Of a stretch of DNA of 64,000 nt, positions 18,152 to 27,696 are shown piece after piece. The notes under the pieces are model-generated. The model saw nothing but the letters and a program-made list of their open reading frames with translations, made no database searches and was not told where the DNA came from. A program made the translations under genes and the position numbers. This DNA comes from Acidimicrobiales bacterium (lineage in GTDB: Bacteria; Actinomycetota; Acidimicrobiia; Acidimicrobiales; Aldehydirespiratoraceae). The first letter of the stretch is position 1. Each line of letters begins with the position of its first letter. The stretch spans positions 124,001 to 188,000 of the forward strand of contig JAJCXZ010000049.1 in NCBI GenBank assembly GCA_029263175.1, given 5' to 3'.

Positions 18152-20221
18152 TCAGCCGGCGTCGCTGAAGGACTTACCCTCGGCGGCCAGCTTGGTGATG
18201 AGCGCGGCGGGTTTCCAATGGTCGCCGTCGGACGCCGCCAGCTCGGTGAGGCGAGCGGCAACGGTGTCGAGACCCTGCAAATCGGCCCAGAACATCGGGC
18301 CGCCGCGGTAGCGAGGCCAGTTGTAGCCGTGTACCCAGATCACGTCGATGTCAGACGAGCGGATCGCCATGCCTTCTTCGAGGATCCTGGCGCCCTCGTT
18401 GACCATGCCCAGCACAAGCCGCTCGACGATCTCATCGGGGGTCCAGTCGCGGGGCTCAAAGCCCGCCTGGGCTGCGAACCGCTTCACGATCTCCTCGGTG
18501 ATCGGCGACGGCGTCGGGACGCGGTTCTCGTCGTAGTCGTAGTAGCCGGCGCCCGTCTTTTGACCGCGCCGATCGAGCTCACAAAGGCACTCACGGATGG
18601 TGGAGCTGGTGGACTCCTCCTTCACCCAGCCGAGGTCGAGTCCGGCGAGATCGGACATCTGGAATGGCCCCATGGCGAAGCCGAAGTCGAACATCGCCTT
18701 GTCGATCTCCCACGGCATTGCGCCCTGGTCCATGAGGTTGTCGGCGACACGGCGGCGGGCGGCGAGGATGCGGTTGCCCACGAAACCAGGGCAGACGCGC
18801 ACGAGGGCGGCGACCTTGCCGATGCGCTTGGAGATCTGCATGGTGGTGTTGATCACCGGGATCGACGTCTTGTCGGCTCGCACGACCTCCACCAGTTTCA
18901 TGACGTTGGCAGGGGAGAAGAAGTGCATGCCGATCACCCATTCGGGGCGAGTGGTGGCCGACGCGATCTCGTCGATGTCGAGGGCACTGGTGTTGGTGGC
19001 GAGGATGGCGCCGGGCTTGCAGATCTTGTCGAGGCGTCCGAATATGTCCTTCTTCACGTCCATGCGCTCGAACACGGCTTCGACGACCATGTCGACCTCG
19101 GCAAGATCATTCATGTCGAGCGATGGGGTGATGCGAGCAATGCGCGCCTCGGCTTCCTCCATGGAGAACCGGCCGCGCTTGGCGCTGCGCTCGTAGTTGG
19201 CCCTGACGACGCCGAGGCCCCGATCGATGGCCTCCTGGCTCGTCTCGATGATCGTCACCGGGATGCCCGCATTCGCGTAGTTCATGGCGATGCCGCCGCC
19301 CATCGTGCCCGCACCGATGATGCCGACTGACTCGACCGGGATGAGTTTGGTGTCCCTGGGAACATCGGGAATCTTCCAGGCCTGCCGTTCGGCGAAGAAG
19401 AGATGGCGCTGAGCCTTCGACTGGTTGCCCGACATCAGACCGGTGAAGAGCTCACGCTCGACGGCCATGCCGTCGCCGAACGAGGCGCTCACCGCGGCTT
19501 CGACACACTTGATGATCGCCTCTGGTGCTTCGAAGCCGCGGAACTTCTTCGCGTTGGCTGCCCGAAAGGCGGCGAACACCTGAGCGTCGGCCACGAGCTT
19601 GTCGTTCAGATCGCTGATCTTGGCGAGCGGCCGACCCTCGGCCACGATGCGGCGGGCGTAGGCGAGAGCGTCGTCGAGGAGCTTCCCTTCGGACGCCATC
19701 TCGTCGACGAGTCCCATGGCGTGGCAGTCAGCGGCCGGGACATGATCGCCGAAGGCGATCATCTGGAGTGCCTTCTCCACACCGACGATGCGGGGGAGGC
19801 GTTGGGTGCCACCGGCACCGGGCAGGAGGCCGAGATTGACCTCGGGAAGGCCACATTTCGCGCTCGGCACCGCGATTCGGTAGTGGGCGCACAGGGCGAG
19901 TTCGAGCCCGCCACCCAGTGCGGTGCCGTGAATCGCGGCCACGACCGGGACCGGTGAGTCCTCGAGCGTGTCCTGCACGTCGCGCAATGACGGACCCTTG
20001 GCCGCGCCACCGAATTCGGTGATGTCGGCACCAGCGATGAATGTGCGGCCCGCGCAGATCAACACAATGGCGGCGACGTCGGACTCGTTGGCCTGCTTGA
20101 CGGCGGTGTCGATGCCCGCCCGAACGTTGAAGCTGAGGGCGTTGACCGGTGGGGAGTCGACGGTGACAACGGCGATGTTGCCGTCGAGAGTGAGGTCGGT
20201 TACTTCATTGATGGCAGCCAT
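18152..20221 (-). CDS. Bifunctional enoyl-CoA hydratase / 3-hydroxyacyl-CoA dehydrogenase
   Basis: A 689-residue FadB/FadJ-like fusion. The crotonase domain occupies about residues 1-190, with catalytic Glu107 (GGGLELAL) and Glu127 ([15 protein letters not shown]). The NAD-binding domain starts at GAGTMGGG (303-310), with the [13 protein letters not shown] segment and the C-terminal dimerisation domain following. It converts enoyl-CoA through 3-hydroxyacyl-CoA to 3-ketoacyl-CoA. Start ATG 20221 sits 7 bases behind a TATTGT -10 box. No thiolase partner is adjacent; one lies at 46986. Confidence 0.92.
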   Translation of the reverse strand: MAAINEVTDLTLDGNIAVVTVDSPPVNALSFNVRAGIDTAVKQANESDVAAIVLICAGRTFIAGADITEFGGAAKGPSLRDVQDTLEDSPVPVVAAIHGTALGGGLELALCAHYRIAVPSAKCGLPEVNLGLLPGAGGTQRLPRIVGVEKALQMIAFGDHVPAADCHAMGLVDEMASEGKLLDDALAYARRIVAEGRPLAKISDLNDKLVADAQVFAAFRAANAKKFRGFEAPEAIIKCVEAAVSASFGDGMAVERELFTGLMSGNQSKAQRHLFFAERQAWKIPDVPRDTKLIPVESVGIIGAGTMGGGIAMNYANAGIPVTIIETSQEAIDRGLGVVRANYERSAKRGRFSMEEAEARIARITPSLDMNDLAEVDMVVEAVFERMDVKKDIFGRLDKICKPGAILATNTSALDIDEIASATTRPEWVIGMHFFSPANVMKLVEVVRADKTSIPVINTTMQISKRIGKVAALVRVCPGFVGNRILAARRRVADNLMDQGAMPWEIDKAMFDFGFAMGPFQMSDLAGLDLGWVKEESTSSTIRECLCELDRRGQKTGAGYYDYDENRVPTPSPITEEIVKRFAAQAGFEPRDWTPDEIVERLVLGMVNEGARILEEGMAIRSSDIDVIWVHGYNWPRYRGGPMFWADLQGLDTVAARLTELAASDGDHWKPAALITKLAAEGKSFSDAG

Positions 20222-20228
20222 GCCGCCG

Positions 20229-20234
20229 ACAATA
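20229..20234 (-). promoter_or_regulatory. Predicted -10 box (TATTGT) of a leaderless start
   Basis: On the minus strand TATTGT ends 7 bases before the ATG of the FadJ-like gene, so the mRNA is predicted to start at or beside the initiation codon. Confidence 0.45.
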
Positions 20235-20236
20235 GG

Positions 20237-20986
20237 TCAGCGGGTCGCGAGGGGCGCTACTGAAAGACCGACCGAGTTGTGGGTTTCGATCAGGTCGGCG
20301 ACGACACCCGATGCCTTCGCCGCTTCGACGAACTGGTGCAGGTACTCGAGGCCGGCCGGGTGGCGGCCTTTCGGGGTGCCGATGGCCTGCTGTACCGCCG
20401 AGAACTTGCCCTCCAGGACCCTCGAGCCCGGTAGCCGTTCGGCATCAGCGACGAGGCGGGGGCGGAGTCCGGCCAGCGCGTCGAGTTGCTGGTCGACGAA
20501 CACGTCGAACGAGCTGTCGAGGGATTCGGACTGGACGAGTGTGGCGTGTTCGAGGCTACGTTCGAGCCACAATGCGTAGGCCGCCCGCTCCTTGACGGAG
20601 ATTCGGATACCGGGCTGATCGGCATCGGCAAACGAAGAGATGGGTGACCCAGCCGGGACGAGATAGGTGCTCTCGATTTCGGCGTAGGCGGCGCTGAAGT
20701 CGATGAATTCGGCTCGGGCCGGCTCGGCCCCGATGTTGCCGATGTCCCAAGTTCCGGTCCGGGCCGCGTCCGCAACGTCGCCGGGGTTCGGGTAGGTCTG
20801 GTACTCGATATCGACACCGAGCGCCGTGGCGAGCGCGCCGGCCAGGTCGGGAGATACCCCGATCGGCCGTCCGTCGTCGGTGATCGACGAGACGAGGAGG
20901 AAGTTGCTGAGGTTTATCGCGGCGCGAAGCGTGCCTGTCGGGGCAAGCGCCGTGACGGCCATGGCGTTGGGGGTCGGGAAACTCAT
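20237..20986 (-). CDS. Amino-acid-type ABC substrate-binding protein without a signal peptide
   Basis: About 249 residues of SBP_bac_3 type: APTGTLRAAINLSNF, ...GRPIGVSPDLAGALATALGV and the TGTWDIGNIGAEPARAEFIDF segment are hallmark elements. Unusually, there is no hydrophobic signal sequence or lipobox; the fold begins within about 15 residues of the start. No permease or ATPase is adjacent. ATG 20986 is preferred over GTG 20989 because a TAGTCT -10 box lies 8 bases upstream. It may be a cytoplasmic ligand-binding or enzymatic derivative (cyclohexadienyl-dehydratase-like proteins share the fold). Confidence 0.72.
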   Translation of the reverse strand: MSFPTPNAMAVTALAPTGTLRAAINLSNFLLVSSITDDGRPIGVSPDLAGALATALGVDIEYQTYPNPGDVADAARTGTWDIGNIGAEPARAEFIDFSAAYAEIESTYLVPAGSPISSFADADQPGIRISVKERAAYALWLERSLEHATLVQSESLDSSFDVFVDQQLDALAGLRPRLVADAERLPGSRVLEGKFSAVQQAIGTPKGRHPAGLEYLHQFVEAAKASGVVADLIETHNSVGLSVAPLATR

Positions 20987-20994
20987 CACCCAGG

Positions 20995-21000
20995 AGACTA
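20995..21000 (-). promoter_or_regulatory. Predicted -10 box (TAGTCT) of a leaderless start
   Basis: Minus-strand TAGTCT lies 8 bases before ATG 20986 of the binding-protein gene. The plus-strand box of the divergent amidase (21007-21012) is only 6 bases away, so the two promoters are back to back. Confidence 0.4.
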
Positions 21001-21006
21001 GGGATC

Positions 21007-21012
21007 TACCAT
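21007..21012 (+). promoter_or_regulatory. Predicted -10 box (TACCAT) of the amidase gene
   Basis: TACCAT lies 9 bases before ATG 21022, predicting a leaderless or near-leaderless amidase mRNA. Confidence 0.35.
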
Positions 21013-21021
21013 TCGTGCTGC

Positions 21022-22473
21022 ATGGACATCACCTTGGCAAGCGCGCTGGACCAGGCCGCCGCGATCCGCTCCGGAGCCATCTCGGCCATCGAGCTCCTCG
21101 ACGCCACGATTGACCGCTACGAGCGTTTCAACCCGGTGCTGAACGCCGTCGTCGTGGAACGCATCGACGAGGCTCGCGTCCGAGCGGGGGAGGCCGATGC
21201 GGCTTTTGCAGCAGGCGAGTCGTGGGGCCCACTGCACGGGATCCCCATGACCATCAAGGAGGCCTGGGTCTGGATGGGAACGCCGTCGACATCCGGGCAT
21301 CCACACCTCGCGGACTGGCGTCCGGAGAAGAACGACGAGGCGGTCCAACGACTGCTTGACGCCGGCGCTGTCATCTACGGCAAGACGAACCTGCCGGTGT
21401 CGATGGCTGACTGGCAGACGTTCAACCCGGTCTATGGCACGACGTCGAACCCCTGGAACCCTGATCTGACCCCCGGTGGCTCGTCGGGTGGCGCGGCCGC
21501 GGCGCTCGCCAGCGGCATGACGGCCTTGGAGCTTGGATCCGATATCGGCGCGTCGATCCGTAATCCTGCGCACTTCTGTGGGGTCTTCGGCCACAAGCCG
21601 ACCTTCGGCATCGTTCCCATCGCCGGCCACGGAGCGCCCGGCGACCCGACCACGCTCGACATCGGCGTCGGCGGACCGATGGCTCGAACCGCGGCAGACC
21701 TCCGAATGGGTCTTGACATCGTTGCCGGAGCGGGCGGCCTCGACGCGGTCGGCTGGCGACTCGACCTGCCCGAGCCCCGCTGGCAACGCCCGGATCAGAT
21801 TCGTGCCGCGGTGATGCTCGTGAGCCCTTGCGTTGTGCAGGACGACGAGCTCACCGACCAACTGGCGGCCACGATCGAGTCGCTCGCCTCTCTTGGGGTG
21901 CAGATCGACGACGCGGCTCGTCCCGACATCGACCTCGAGCGCAGCCACGAGATCTACCTGGCCCTCCTTCGGGCCGCGACGGGCACCGGGTATCCCGAGG
22001 ACGCCCTGCCGGAGCAGAGGACCCAGGCCGATCGCTTCGCGGCCGGGGCGCGTGACTATCGAGCTGTCATCGGCCGCGGTGTCACTTTGTCCCACTGGGA
22101 GTGGGCCGCCTTCCATCGTGAGCGTGAACACGAACGCCTCGCCTGGGCCGCCTTCTTCGAGGACTACGACCTGCTGCTGTGCCCGACGGCGGCGTCGGCC
22201 GCCACTCCCCATGATCAGGAAGGCGAACGCCCGGACCGCACGATCACGGTGAACGGCACGCAACAGCCGGCCACCGATCAGCTCTTCTGGGCCGGCTACT
22301 CGTGCGGCGTCTACCTTCCCGGCACAGTCGCTCCCGCCGGGCTGACTCGTTCCGGTTTGCCGTGCGGACTTCAGATCGTCGCCCCGCATCTTCGCGACTA
22401 CGAGTCCATCGCTTTCGCCGGCATCATGGAGCGCGAGCTCGGCGGCTACCAGGCTCCTCCCGGTTACGGCTAG
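21022..22473 (+). CDS. Amidase (amidase signature family)
   Basis: A 483-residue amidase. The Ser-cisSer-Lys triad is Lys79 (MTIKEAW), Ser154 (PGGSSGG) and Ser178 (DIGASIRNPA). It hydrolyses a carboxamide to acid and ammonia; substrate is not evident. It is too divergent in context from a GatABC operon to be GatA. It is divergent from the binding-protein gene and 6-9 bases ahead of the VOC gene. Such amidases often serve nitrogen salvage, and guanine deaminase is nearby. Confidence 0.88.
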   Translation: MDITLASALDQAAAIRSGAISAIELLDATIDRYERFNPVLNAVVVERIDEARVRAGEADAAFAAGESWGPLHGIPMTIKEAWVWMGTPSTSGHPHLADWRPEKNDEAVQRLLDAGAVIYGKTNLPVSMADWQTFNPVYGTTSNPWNPDLTPGGSSGGAAAALASGMTALELGSDIGASIRNPAHFCGVFGHKPTFGIVPIAGHGAPGDPTTLDIGVGGPMARTAADLRMGLDIVAGAGGLDAVGWRLDLPEPRWQRPDQIRAAVMLVSPCVVQDDELTDQLAATIESLASLGVQIDDAARPDIDLERSHEIYLALLRAATGTGYPEDALPEQRTQADRFAAGARDYRAVIGRGVTLSHWEWAAFHREREHERLAWAAFFEDYDLLLCPTAASAATPHDQEGERPDRTITVNGTQQPATDQLFWAGYSCGVYLPGTVAPAGLTRSGLPCGLQIVAPHLRDYESIAFAGIMERELGGYQAPPGYG

Positions 22474-22482
22474 AACGAAGTG

Positions 22483-23178
22483 ATGCTCCGACTGCGTCAA
22501 CTCGTTCTCGTCGCCCGCGACCTCCGCCCGGTCGAACAGCAGCTGATCGACGGATTGGGTCTGGAGGTCTGCTACCGAGATCCGGGGGTCGGGCACTTCG
22601 GCTTGCGCCACGGGCTCTACACGATCGGTGATCAGCTGCTCGAGGTGGTGTCACCAAAGCAAGCCGGTACGACCGCCGAGCGGTACCTCGACCGGCGGGG
22701 CGGTGACGGCGGCTACATGGTGCTCGTGCAGGTTGACAATCTTGATGCGCAGAGGGCCCGCATGGCCGATCTCGGCATCCGGATTGCGTTCGAGGCAGCG
22801 ACCGACGGGCTTCGCGGGTTCCATCTCCACCCGGCCGATGTCGGTGGCGCGATCCTTTCGCTCGATCAGGCAGATCCCCCCGAGAGTTGGGCGTGGGCTG
22901 GTCCTGACTGGCCGTATCACTCGTCCACCTCGGTTGCGGGAATGACGGCGGCGGAGATCCAGTCTGACGATCCAACTGCGTTGGCCAACCGGTGGTCGAC
23001 CGTCCTCGACCGGCCGGTGACCGATGGCTCCATCGAATGTGACAACGCCACGATCCGCTTCGTGCAGGCCGCCGACGGCCGCGGTGATGGACTCGCGGCG
23101 ATCGATGTGTTCGTCGTTGACCGGGACCGCGCCGGTGAGACGCTGCTCATCGGTGGGGTCCGCTTCAACCTCGTCTAG
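22483..23178 (+). CDS. VOC-family (glyoxalase/bleomycin-resistance fold) protein
   Basis: About 231 residues. The N-terminal VOC module is clear: RLRQLVLVARDLRPVEQQLIDGLGLE followed by GDQLLEVVSPK. A second, weaker module covers about residues 140-231. Metal-binding residues are not certain. The enzyme could be a lyase, isomerase or dioxygenase, or a binding protein. It follows the amidase directly and converges on guanine deaminase, overlapping it by 14 bases. A GTG three bases upstream (22480) is an alternative start. Confidence 0.72.
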   Translation: MLRLRQLVLVARDLRPVEQQLIDGLGLEVCYRDPGVGHFGLRHGLYTIGDQLLEVVSPKQAGTTAERYLDRRGGDGGYMVLVQVDNLDAQRARMADLGIRIAFEAATDGLRGFHLHPADVGGAILSLDQADPPESWAWAGPDWPYHSSTSVAGMTAAEIQSDDPTALANRWSTVLDRPVTDGSIECDNATIRFVQAADGRGDGLAAIDVFVVDRDRAGETLLIGGVRFNLV

Positions 23179-24505
23179 AGACTGGTCCAGAGCTGTGCTC
23201 GCCAACGAGACGCCCACCGACCCAGACGTGACGTATCTCTCGTGCGGTTGCGCCGCGCACGATCTTCTCGAACGTTCGTGCCCATTCGTCTCCATCCCAG
23301 CGCCGTACTCGGCTCTGTTCGCCGATGTCGACCGCGATGGCGTCGAAGACCCGACCACGAGCCAGCAGCCCGGCATTGATGCCGAGCAGGTCGGCGCCGC
23401 CGCCGGTGGCGAGGTAGAACGCGGTGACGGCGTCGATCCGTGAACCGCCGACGCCGCGGTCGTCGCTGCGAGTCGCGTCCACGCCGGTTTCAAGCATCTG
23501 CGACGAGGTCACGGCATGTTGGCACTGGGCGAGCAGCGACGATTCCGGTCCGCCCGCGATGTCGGTACCCAAACCGACTCGAACCCCGGCGTCGATGGCT
23601 CGGCGGGTCGAGAACACGGCATTGGAGAAATAGCTGTTCGACAGCGGGCAGTGGGCGACCCCGGCGCCGGTACGGGCGAGCAGCGAGCGGTCGTCGTCGG
23701 TGAGATGGGTCGCGTGGGCAAGGACGGTGTGATCGGCGATCAATCCGAAGCCGTCGAGCGCGTGCGCATCGGTGTGCCCACACCGATCGAGCACATGGCC
23801 GTGTTCCCAATCGCTCTCCGAGCAGTGGGTCTGGATCCTGGTTTCGGTGGCGTGGGCGAGCTCGCCCAGCCCCATGAGCGCGGCGTCAGAGCACGCAGGG
23901 ATGAAGCGCGGCGTGACGATCGGTTCCACAAGCCCCGGGGCTCCGGGTAGCGTCCGGATCGCCTCGATCGACCGCTGACTGGCCGACACTGCAGCTGTTG
24001 CGCCCTGGTCGCGGTACCAGTCCGGGGTGCCGTCGGGATGGTCCATGGCCACTCGGCCCACGAATGCTCGCTGTCCGTGGCGCACACACGCTTCGGCGAG
24101 TGCGACGGTGGCCGGCTCGTGAACCGAGCCGTAGTAGACGGCGGTGGTGGTGCCCTCCCTCAGAAGTGACGGCACCATGTGCGACCAGACGGCCTCGGCG
24201 AAGTCGAGGTTCTCGAAGCGGGATTCGAGCGGGAACGTGTAGTCGAGGAGCCATTTCTCCAGTGGGAGATCGAGTCCGGTCCCGAGCTGGGGCCACTGCG
24301 GCGCGTGAATGTGCGTGTCGATCAACCCGGGCAGCAGCACCATCTCGGTGCCGAGTTCGACATCGACGTCCGCTTCTGATCGGGAGCCATCGACGATCGA
24401 CTCGATGGTGCCCTCGTCGTCGACGGTGAGAATTTGGTCCGAGAGCAGCTCGAACGAGTCGGGGCTCGGGGTTTGCAGAATTGTGCCGCGGATGGTTTGG
24501 GCCAT
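23165..24505 (-). CDS. guaD: Guanine deaminase
   Basis: A 446-residue amidohydrolase. The metal site begins H65-x-H67 in LPGLIDTHIHAPQ, followed by the guanine-deaminase-specific LPLEKWLLDYTFPLESRF. Further ligands come from THCSESDWEHGHVLD and LGTDIAGGPESSLLAQ. It deaminates guanine to xanthine and ammonia in purine salvage. Its ATG lies 8 bases behind a TACCGT -10 box. It is divergent from the deacetylase lipoprotein gene. Confidence 0.9.
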   Translation of the reverse strand: MAQTIRGTILQTPSPDSFELLSDQILTVDDEGTIESIVDGSRSEADVDVELGTEMVLLPGLIDTHIHAPQWPQLGTGLDLPLEKWLLDYTFPLESRFENLDFAEAVWSHMVPSLLREGTTTAVYYGSVHEPATVALAEACVRHGQRAFVGRVAMDHPDGTPDWYRDQGATAAVSASQRSIEAIRTLPGAPGLVEPIVTPRFIPACSDAALMGLGELAHATETRIQTHCSESDWEHGHVLDRCGHTDAHALDGFGLIADHTVLAHATHLTDDDRSLLARTGAGVAHCPLSNSYFSNAVFSTRRAIDAGVRVGLGTDIAGGPESSLLAQCQHAVTSSQMLETGVDATRSDDRGVGGSRIDAVTAFYLATGGGADLLGINAGLLARGRVFDAIAVDIGEQSRVRRWDGDEWARTFEKIVRGATAREIRHVWVGGRLVGEHSSGPVSRRG

Positions 24506-24513
24506 TGAGAGCG

Positions 24514-24519
24514 ACGGTA
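24514..24519 (-). promoter_or_regulatory. Predicted -10 box (TACCGT) of guaD
   Basis: Minus-strand TACCGT lies 8 bases before the guanine deaminase ATG, consistent with a leaderless mRNA. Confidence 0.4.
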
Positions 24520-24557
24520 GTCGCGCGACGAGTGCAGGCGGGACTGGGATCGGTTGG

Positions 24558-24563
24558 TACCTT
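24558..24563 (+). promoter_or_regulatory. Predicted -10 box (TACCTT) of the deacetylase gene
   Basis: TACCTT lies 8 bases before ATG 24572, predicting a leaderless mRNA and supporting that ATG over the GTG at 24554. Confidence 0.4.
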
Positions 24564-24571
24564 GGGGCGGA

Positions 24572-25615
24572 ATGGCATTGCGCAACGTCCTCGGGGCGAT
24601 CGTTCTACTGGCGGCGGCATGTACCTCGGACCCTGTTGATCTGGGAATCACTGCAGGTACGAGTTCGTCAACGACCACCGTGACGGTGGTCGAAACCTCT
24701 GCGCCCACATCCGCTCCTGAGCTCACGATCGCGCCATGGAACGGCCATCACATGGCGCTCAGCTGGACGTTCGACGACGGCGATCCGTCGCATCTCCGAA
24801 CAGTTGTTCCGCTGCTCGATGCTGCGGGTATCCCGGGCACCTTCTACCCGACCTGCGGCGAGATCGCGCCGGATCTGGTTGCATGGCTCGCCGTCGCCGA
24901 GGCAGGCGTTCACGAGATCGCCAACCACACGGTCAACCATGTCGACGCCGACGGCGGAGACGACGTGACCGAGATCGCCGATTGTGATGTGTACCTCGCC
25001 GACACCGTTGGTGTCGAGGTCTCGACGTTCGCCTACCCGGCGGCAGTCGTCGATGAGCCCTATGTCAGCTACGGCGCCGATCGCTACGTGGCATCGCGTG
25101 CCGGTTGGGCCTTTGTCACCATCGTGCGATCGTCCACCGCTCCGGACTGGACAGCGGTGCCGTCGGTCTTTGTCGGTGACCTCGGGGAGGCCCCCGACGA
25201 TGAAGGGCCGCTCGACTGGCCCTTGCGGGCAGTCAGCGACACTGCCGCTGAGGCAGGTTGGCTCACACTGACGTTTCATTCCGTCGGCACCGGCCTCGGT
25301 TTTGGCCCGGTCTCGACGGCCGAGCTCGAGCAGATGATCGAACATTCCGCGCAATACGACGTATGGCACGCGACGTTCGCCGATGTCGCCAGCTATCACC
25401 GCGGACGGTTGGCCTTGATGAACACGCTCCCGGTCGCTTCGGAGTCCGAGGGCTGGATCTGGCGGTGGGACGTGGCACCGGGAATGACCGACGTGCCCCT
25501 GCTCGTCAGCGTTGACGACGGCGAACTCCGCCAGCAAGGAAGAGTCGTGCCGAGAGATACGAGCGGACGGTTCAGGGTCGATCCCACCCGGGGTGAAGTC
25601 GAGTGGCGGCCGTGA
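24572..25615 (+). CDS. Polysaccharide deacetylase (NodB-type) lipoprotein
   Basis: A 347-residue secreted lipoprotein. A very short signal ends in lipobox LLAAAC with Cys17, and a Ser/Thr-rich linker follows (about residues 27-50). The deacetylase domain shows the metal-binding Asp pair in SWTFDDGD and the two histidines in HEIANHTVNH. It would remove acetyl groups from a cell-wall or extracellular glycan at the cell surface. The domain is followed by a ~70-residue C-terminal extension. Its stop overlaps the next gene's GTG region by 13 bases. Confidence 0.82.
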   Translation: MALRNVLGAIVLLAAACTSDPVDLGITAGTSSSTTTVTVVETSAPTSAPELTIAPWNGHHMALSWTFDDGDPSHLRTVVPLLDAAGIPGTFYPTCGEIAPDLVAWLAVAEAGVHEIANHTVNHVDADGGDDVTEIADCDVYLADTVGVEVSTFAYPAAVVDEPYVSYGADRYVASRAGWAFVTIVRSSTAPDWTAVPSVFVGDLGEAPDDEGPLDWPLRAVSDTAAEAGWLTLTFHSVGTGLGFGPVSTAELEQMIEHSAQYDVWHATFADVASYHRGRLALMNTLPVASESEGWIWRWDVAPGMTDVPLLVSVDDGELRQQGRVVPRDTSGRFRVDPTRGEVEWRP

Positions 25616-26748
25616 TTCTTCCCGACTCGCTTCTCGAGCTGGCGGACGACCGATCGGCCGCCGGTGAGCAGGCCCGTTCCCTGCACCCAGATGTGTTTCG
25701 CGCCCTCGCCGAGGGTGGCGTGCTGCGGGGCTGGGTGGCCGAGGAGTTCGGAGGGCGAGCCGCCACGATCGTGGAGGTCCTTGCTGACATCGAAGCGGTG
25801 AGTGTCGCCGATGGGGCGGCCGGTTGGTCAGTGATGATCGGCAACACCACGGCGTTGAACTCGCACCGGCTGCCGACTGAGTGGGCCGAACTCATCTACC
25901 GAGACCCGCTGGGATGTACCGGCGGCTTCGGCATGCCTGCGGCCATCGGCACAGTCGTCGATGGTGGGATTCGTGTGACCGGACGGTGGAGCTGGGGCTC
26001 GGGCACCAACCACTGCACGTTCATCGGTGGGGGAGTGCGCATCGTCGACGAGGCCGGGGAGTCTGCCAGGACCCCAGACGGAGCGTCGACTCCATTCGTG
26101 TACTTCGACCCGGATCAGATCGAGCTGCTCGACACCTGGCAGGTCGTTGGGCTCAAGGGCACGGCTTCCACCGACTACTCGGCCGCCGATGCCTTCGTAC
26201 CCTCGGGGCGCTGGACCCAACTCGTCGGCAACGAGCCGTTGATCGACACGACGCTCGGTCGATTCCCGTTCTTCTCCGCTCTCGCTTGTGGAGTCGCGGC
26301 GGTCACGATCGGACTCGGCGTTCGGGCGATCGAGGAAGTGATCGTGCTGGGGGAGCGGAAGTTCGCCGGTTCTTCCACCGCCTTGGCGAACCGAGCGCCG
26401 GCCCAGGCCGATCTCGCCATGGCCATCGCCAACGTGGGCCAGGCCCGGTCGTACCTGCACGACTCGGTCAATCGAGTCTGGGACCAGATCGCCGAAGGCG
26501 GCGAAGCCGCGGATGACCAGCGCGTCGAGCTCCGTATCGCAGCGGCAGCGGCAGCACAGCGGTCGGTTGAGGCTGTCGACCTCTGCTATCACGCCGTCGG
26601 CGGTGCAGCCATCTTTGAATCAAGCCCCCTGCAGCGGGTGTTCAGGGATGTACACGTCGCTATCACTCACGGGATGATCAACCCTCGAATTCTCGAGCCG
26701 CTCGGTCGTTTCCACTTCGGTCTCCCGACCAACACCCAGCTGTTCTAG
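25603..26748 (+). CDS. Acyl-CoA dehydrogenase-fold flavin monooxygenase (HsaA/class D type)
   Basis: A 381-residue protein with the acyl-CoA dehydrogenase fold in the group of FMNH2-dependent hydroxylases (HpaB/HsaA-like). The N-terminus VFRALAEGGVLRGWVAEEFGG, the GWSVMIGNTTALNS helix and the GTASTDYSAADAFVPSGR motif are typical. It would hydroxylate an aromatic or related substrate with reduced flavin from a separate reductase; no reductase gene is adjacent. GTG 25603 overlaps the preceding gene by 13 bases. A true acyl-CoA dehydrogenase is the alternative. Confidence 0.75.
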   Translation: MAAVILPDSLLELADDRSAAGEQARSLHPDVFRALAEGGVLRGWVAEEFGGRAATIVEVLADIEAVSVADGAAGWSVMIGNTTALNSHRLPTEWAELIYRDPLGCTGGFGMPAAIGTVVDGGIRVTGRWSWGSGTNHCTFIGGGVRIVDEAGESARTPDGASTPFVYFDPDQIELLDTWQVVGLKGTASTDYSAADAFVPSGRWTQLVGNEPLIDTTLGRFPFFSALACGVAAVTIGLGVRAIEEVIVLGERKFAGSSTALANRAPAQADLAMAIANVGQARSYLHDSVNRVWDQIAEGGEAADDQRVELRIAAAAAAQRSVEAVDLCYHAVGGAAIFESSPLQRVFRDVHVAITHGMINPRILEPLGRFHFGLPTNTQLF

Positions 26749-26776
26749 GTCGCGCGCTCCTGCTGCCGCGGCGACG

Positions 26777-26782
26777 TATCCT
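26777..26782 (+). promoter_or_regulatory. Predicted -10 box (TATCCT) of the aldolase gene
   Basis: TATCCT lies 7 bases before ATG 26790, predicting leaderless transcription of the aldolase. Confidence 0.45.
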
Positions 26783-26789
26783 TGTCTGC

Positions 26790-27677
26790 ATGAACCAGGA
26801 AATGCTCGACAAGATCCGCAACGAGAACGGCTTCATTGCAGCCCTCGATCAGAGCGGTGGCAGCAGCCCCAAGGCACTGGCGCTCTACGGCATCGGCGAG
26901 GGCGAATACAGCGGCGATGATGAGATGTTCGATCTCATTCATGGCATGCGTTCGCGCATCTGCACGAGCAGCTCGTTCAACGGTGACCGCGTTCTCGGGG
27001 CCATCCTCTTCGAGATGACGATGGATCGTGAGATCGCCGGCCGACCATCGGCCTCCTACCTCTGGGAAGAGAAGAGGGTCGTGCCGTTCCTCAAGGTCGA
27101 CAAGGGCCTCGCTGACGAGGAGAACGATGCTCAGGTCATGAAACCGATGCCCGAACTCGACGCGCTGCTCGACCGGGCGAACTCCGCCGGCGTCTTCGGC
27201 ACCAAGATGCGCTCGGTCATCAAGGGCGCGAACGCCGACGGCGTCGATGCAGTTGTCGACCAGCAGTTCGACGTTGGCCGCCAGATCCTGGCCAGGGGTC
27301 TGATGCCGATCATCGAGCCCGAGGTGGATATCCACTCCGCCACGAAGGCCGAGGCTGAGGATCTCCTCAAGGCGGCGATTCTGCGCAACCTCGATGGAAT
27401 TGCCGACGGCCAGCAGATCATGCTGAAGCTCACCCTGCCGGAGCAGGACGGCTTCTACGACGAGCTCGTCGGTCATCCGAAGGTTCTCAAGGTTGTCGCG
27501 CTGTCCGGCGGCTATCCCCGTGACGAGGCCAACGACCGCTTGTCGCGCCAGCCCGGAATGATCGCCAGTTTCTCCCGTGCGCTCACGGAGGGACTCAGCG
27601 CCAAGCAGACCGATGCGGAGTTCGACGCCATGCTCGATGCCTCCATCGGCGGCATCGCTGCGGCCTCAGCCACCTGA
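26790..27677 (+). CDS. Fructose-bisphosphate aldolase, class I
   Basis: A 295-residue Schiff-base aldolase of the bacterial/animal-like class I family. The start MNQEMLDKIRNENGFIAALDQSGGS and the GVFGTKMRSVIK and PIIEPEVDIHS segments are diagnostic. The Schiff-base lysine is expected in QIMLKLTLPEQ. It splits fructose 1,6-bisphosphate in glycolysis or gluconeogenesis and needs no metal. It stands alone, with its own -10 box at 26777. Confidence 0.9.
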   Translation: MNQEMLDKIRNENGFIAALDQSGGSSPKALALYGIGEGEYSGDDEMFDLIHGMRSRICTSSSFNGDRVLGAILFEMTMDREIAGRPSASYLWEEKRVVPFLKVDKGLADEENDAQVMKPMPELDALLDRANSAGVFGTKMRSVIKGANADGVDAVVDQQFDVGRQILARGLMPIIEPEVDIHSATKAEAEDLLKAAILRNLDGIADGQQIMLKLTLPEQDGFYDELVGHPKVLKVVALSGGYPRDEANDRLSRQPGMIASFSRALTEGLSAKQTDAEFDAMLDASIGGIAAASAT

Positions 27678-27683
27678 GCTGAC

Positions 27684-27689
27684 TAGCGT
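27684..27689 (+). promoter_or_regulatory. Predicted -10 box (TAGCGT) of the alpha/beta hydrolase gene
   Basis: TAGCGT lies 7 bases before ATG 27697, just after the aldolase stop, consistent with a leaderless start. Confidence 0.35.
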
Positions 27690-27696
27690 CTCGGGC

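Noticed and set aside
20998-22611. A 537-codon minus-strand frame opposite the amidase
   Set aside because: No homology features; amidase on the plus strand is unmistakable.
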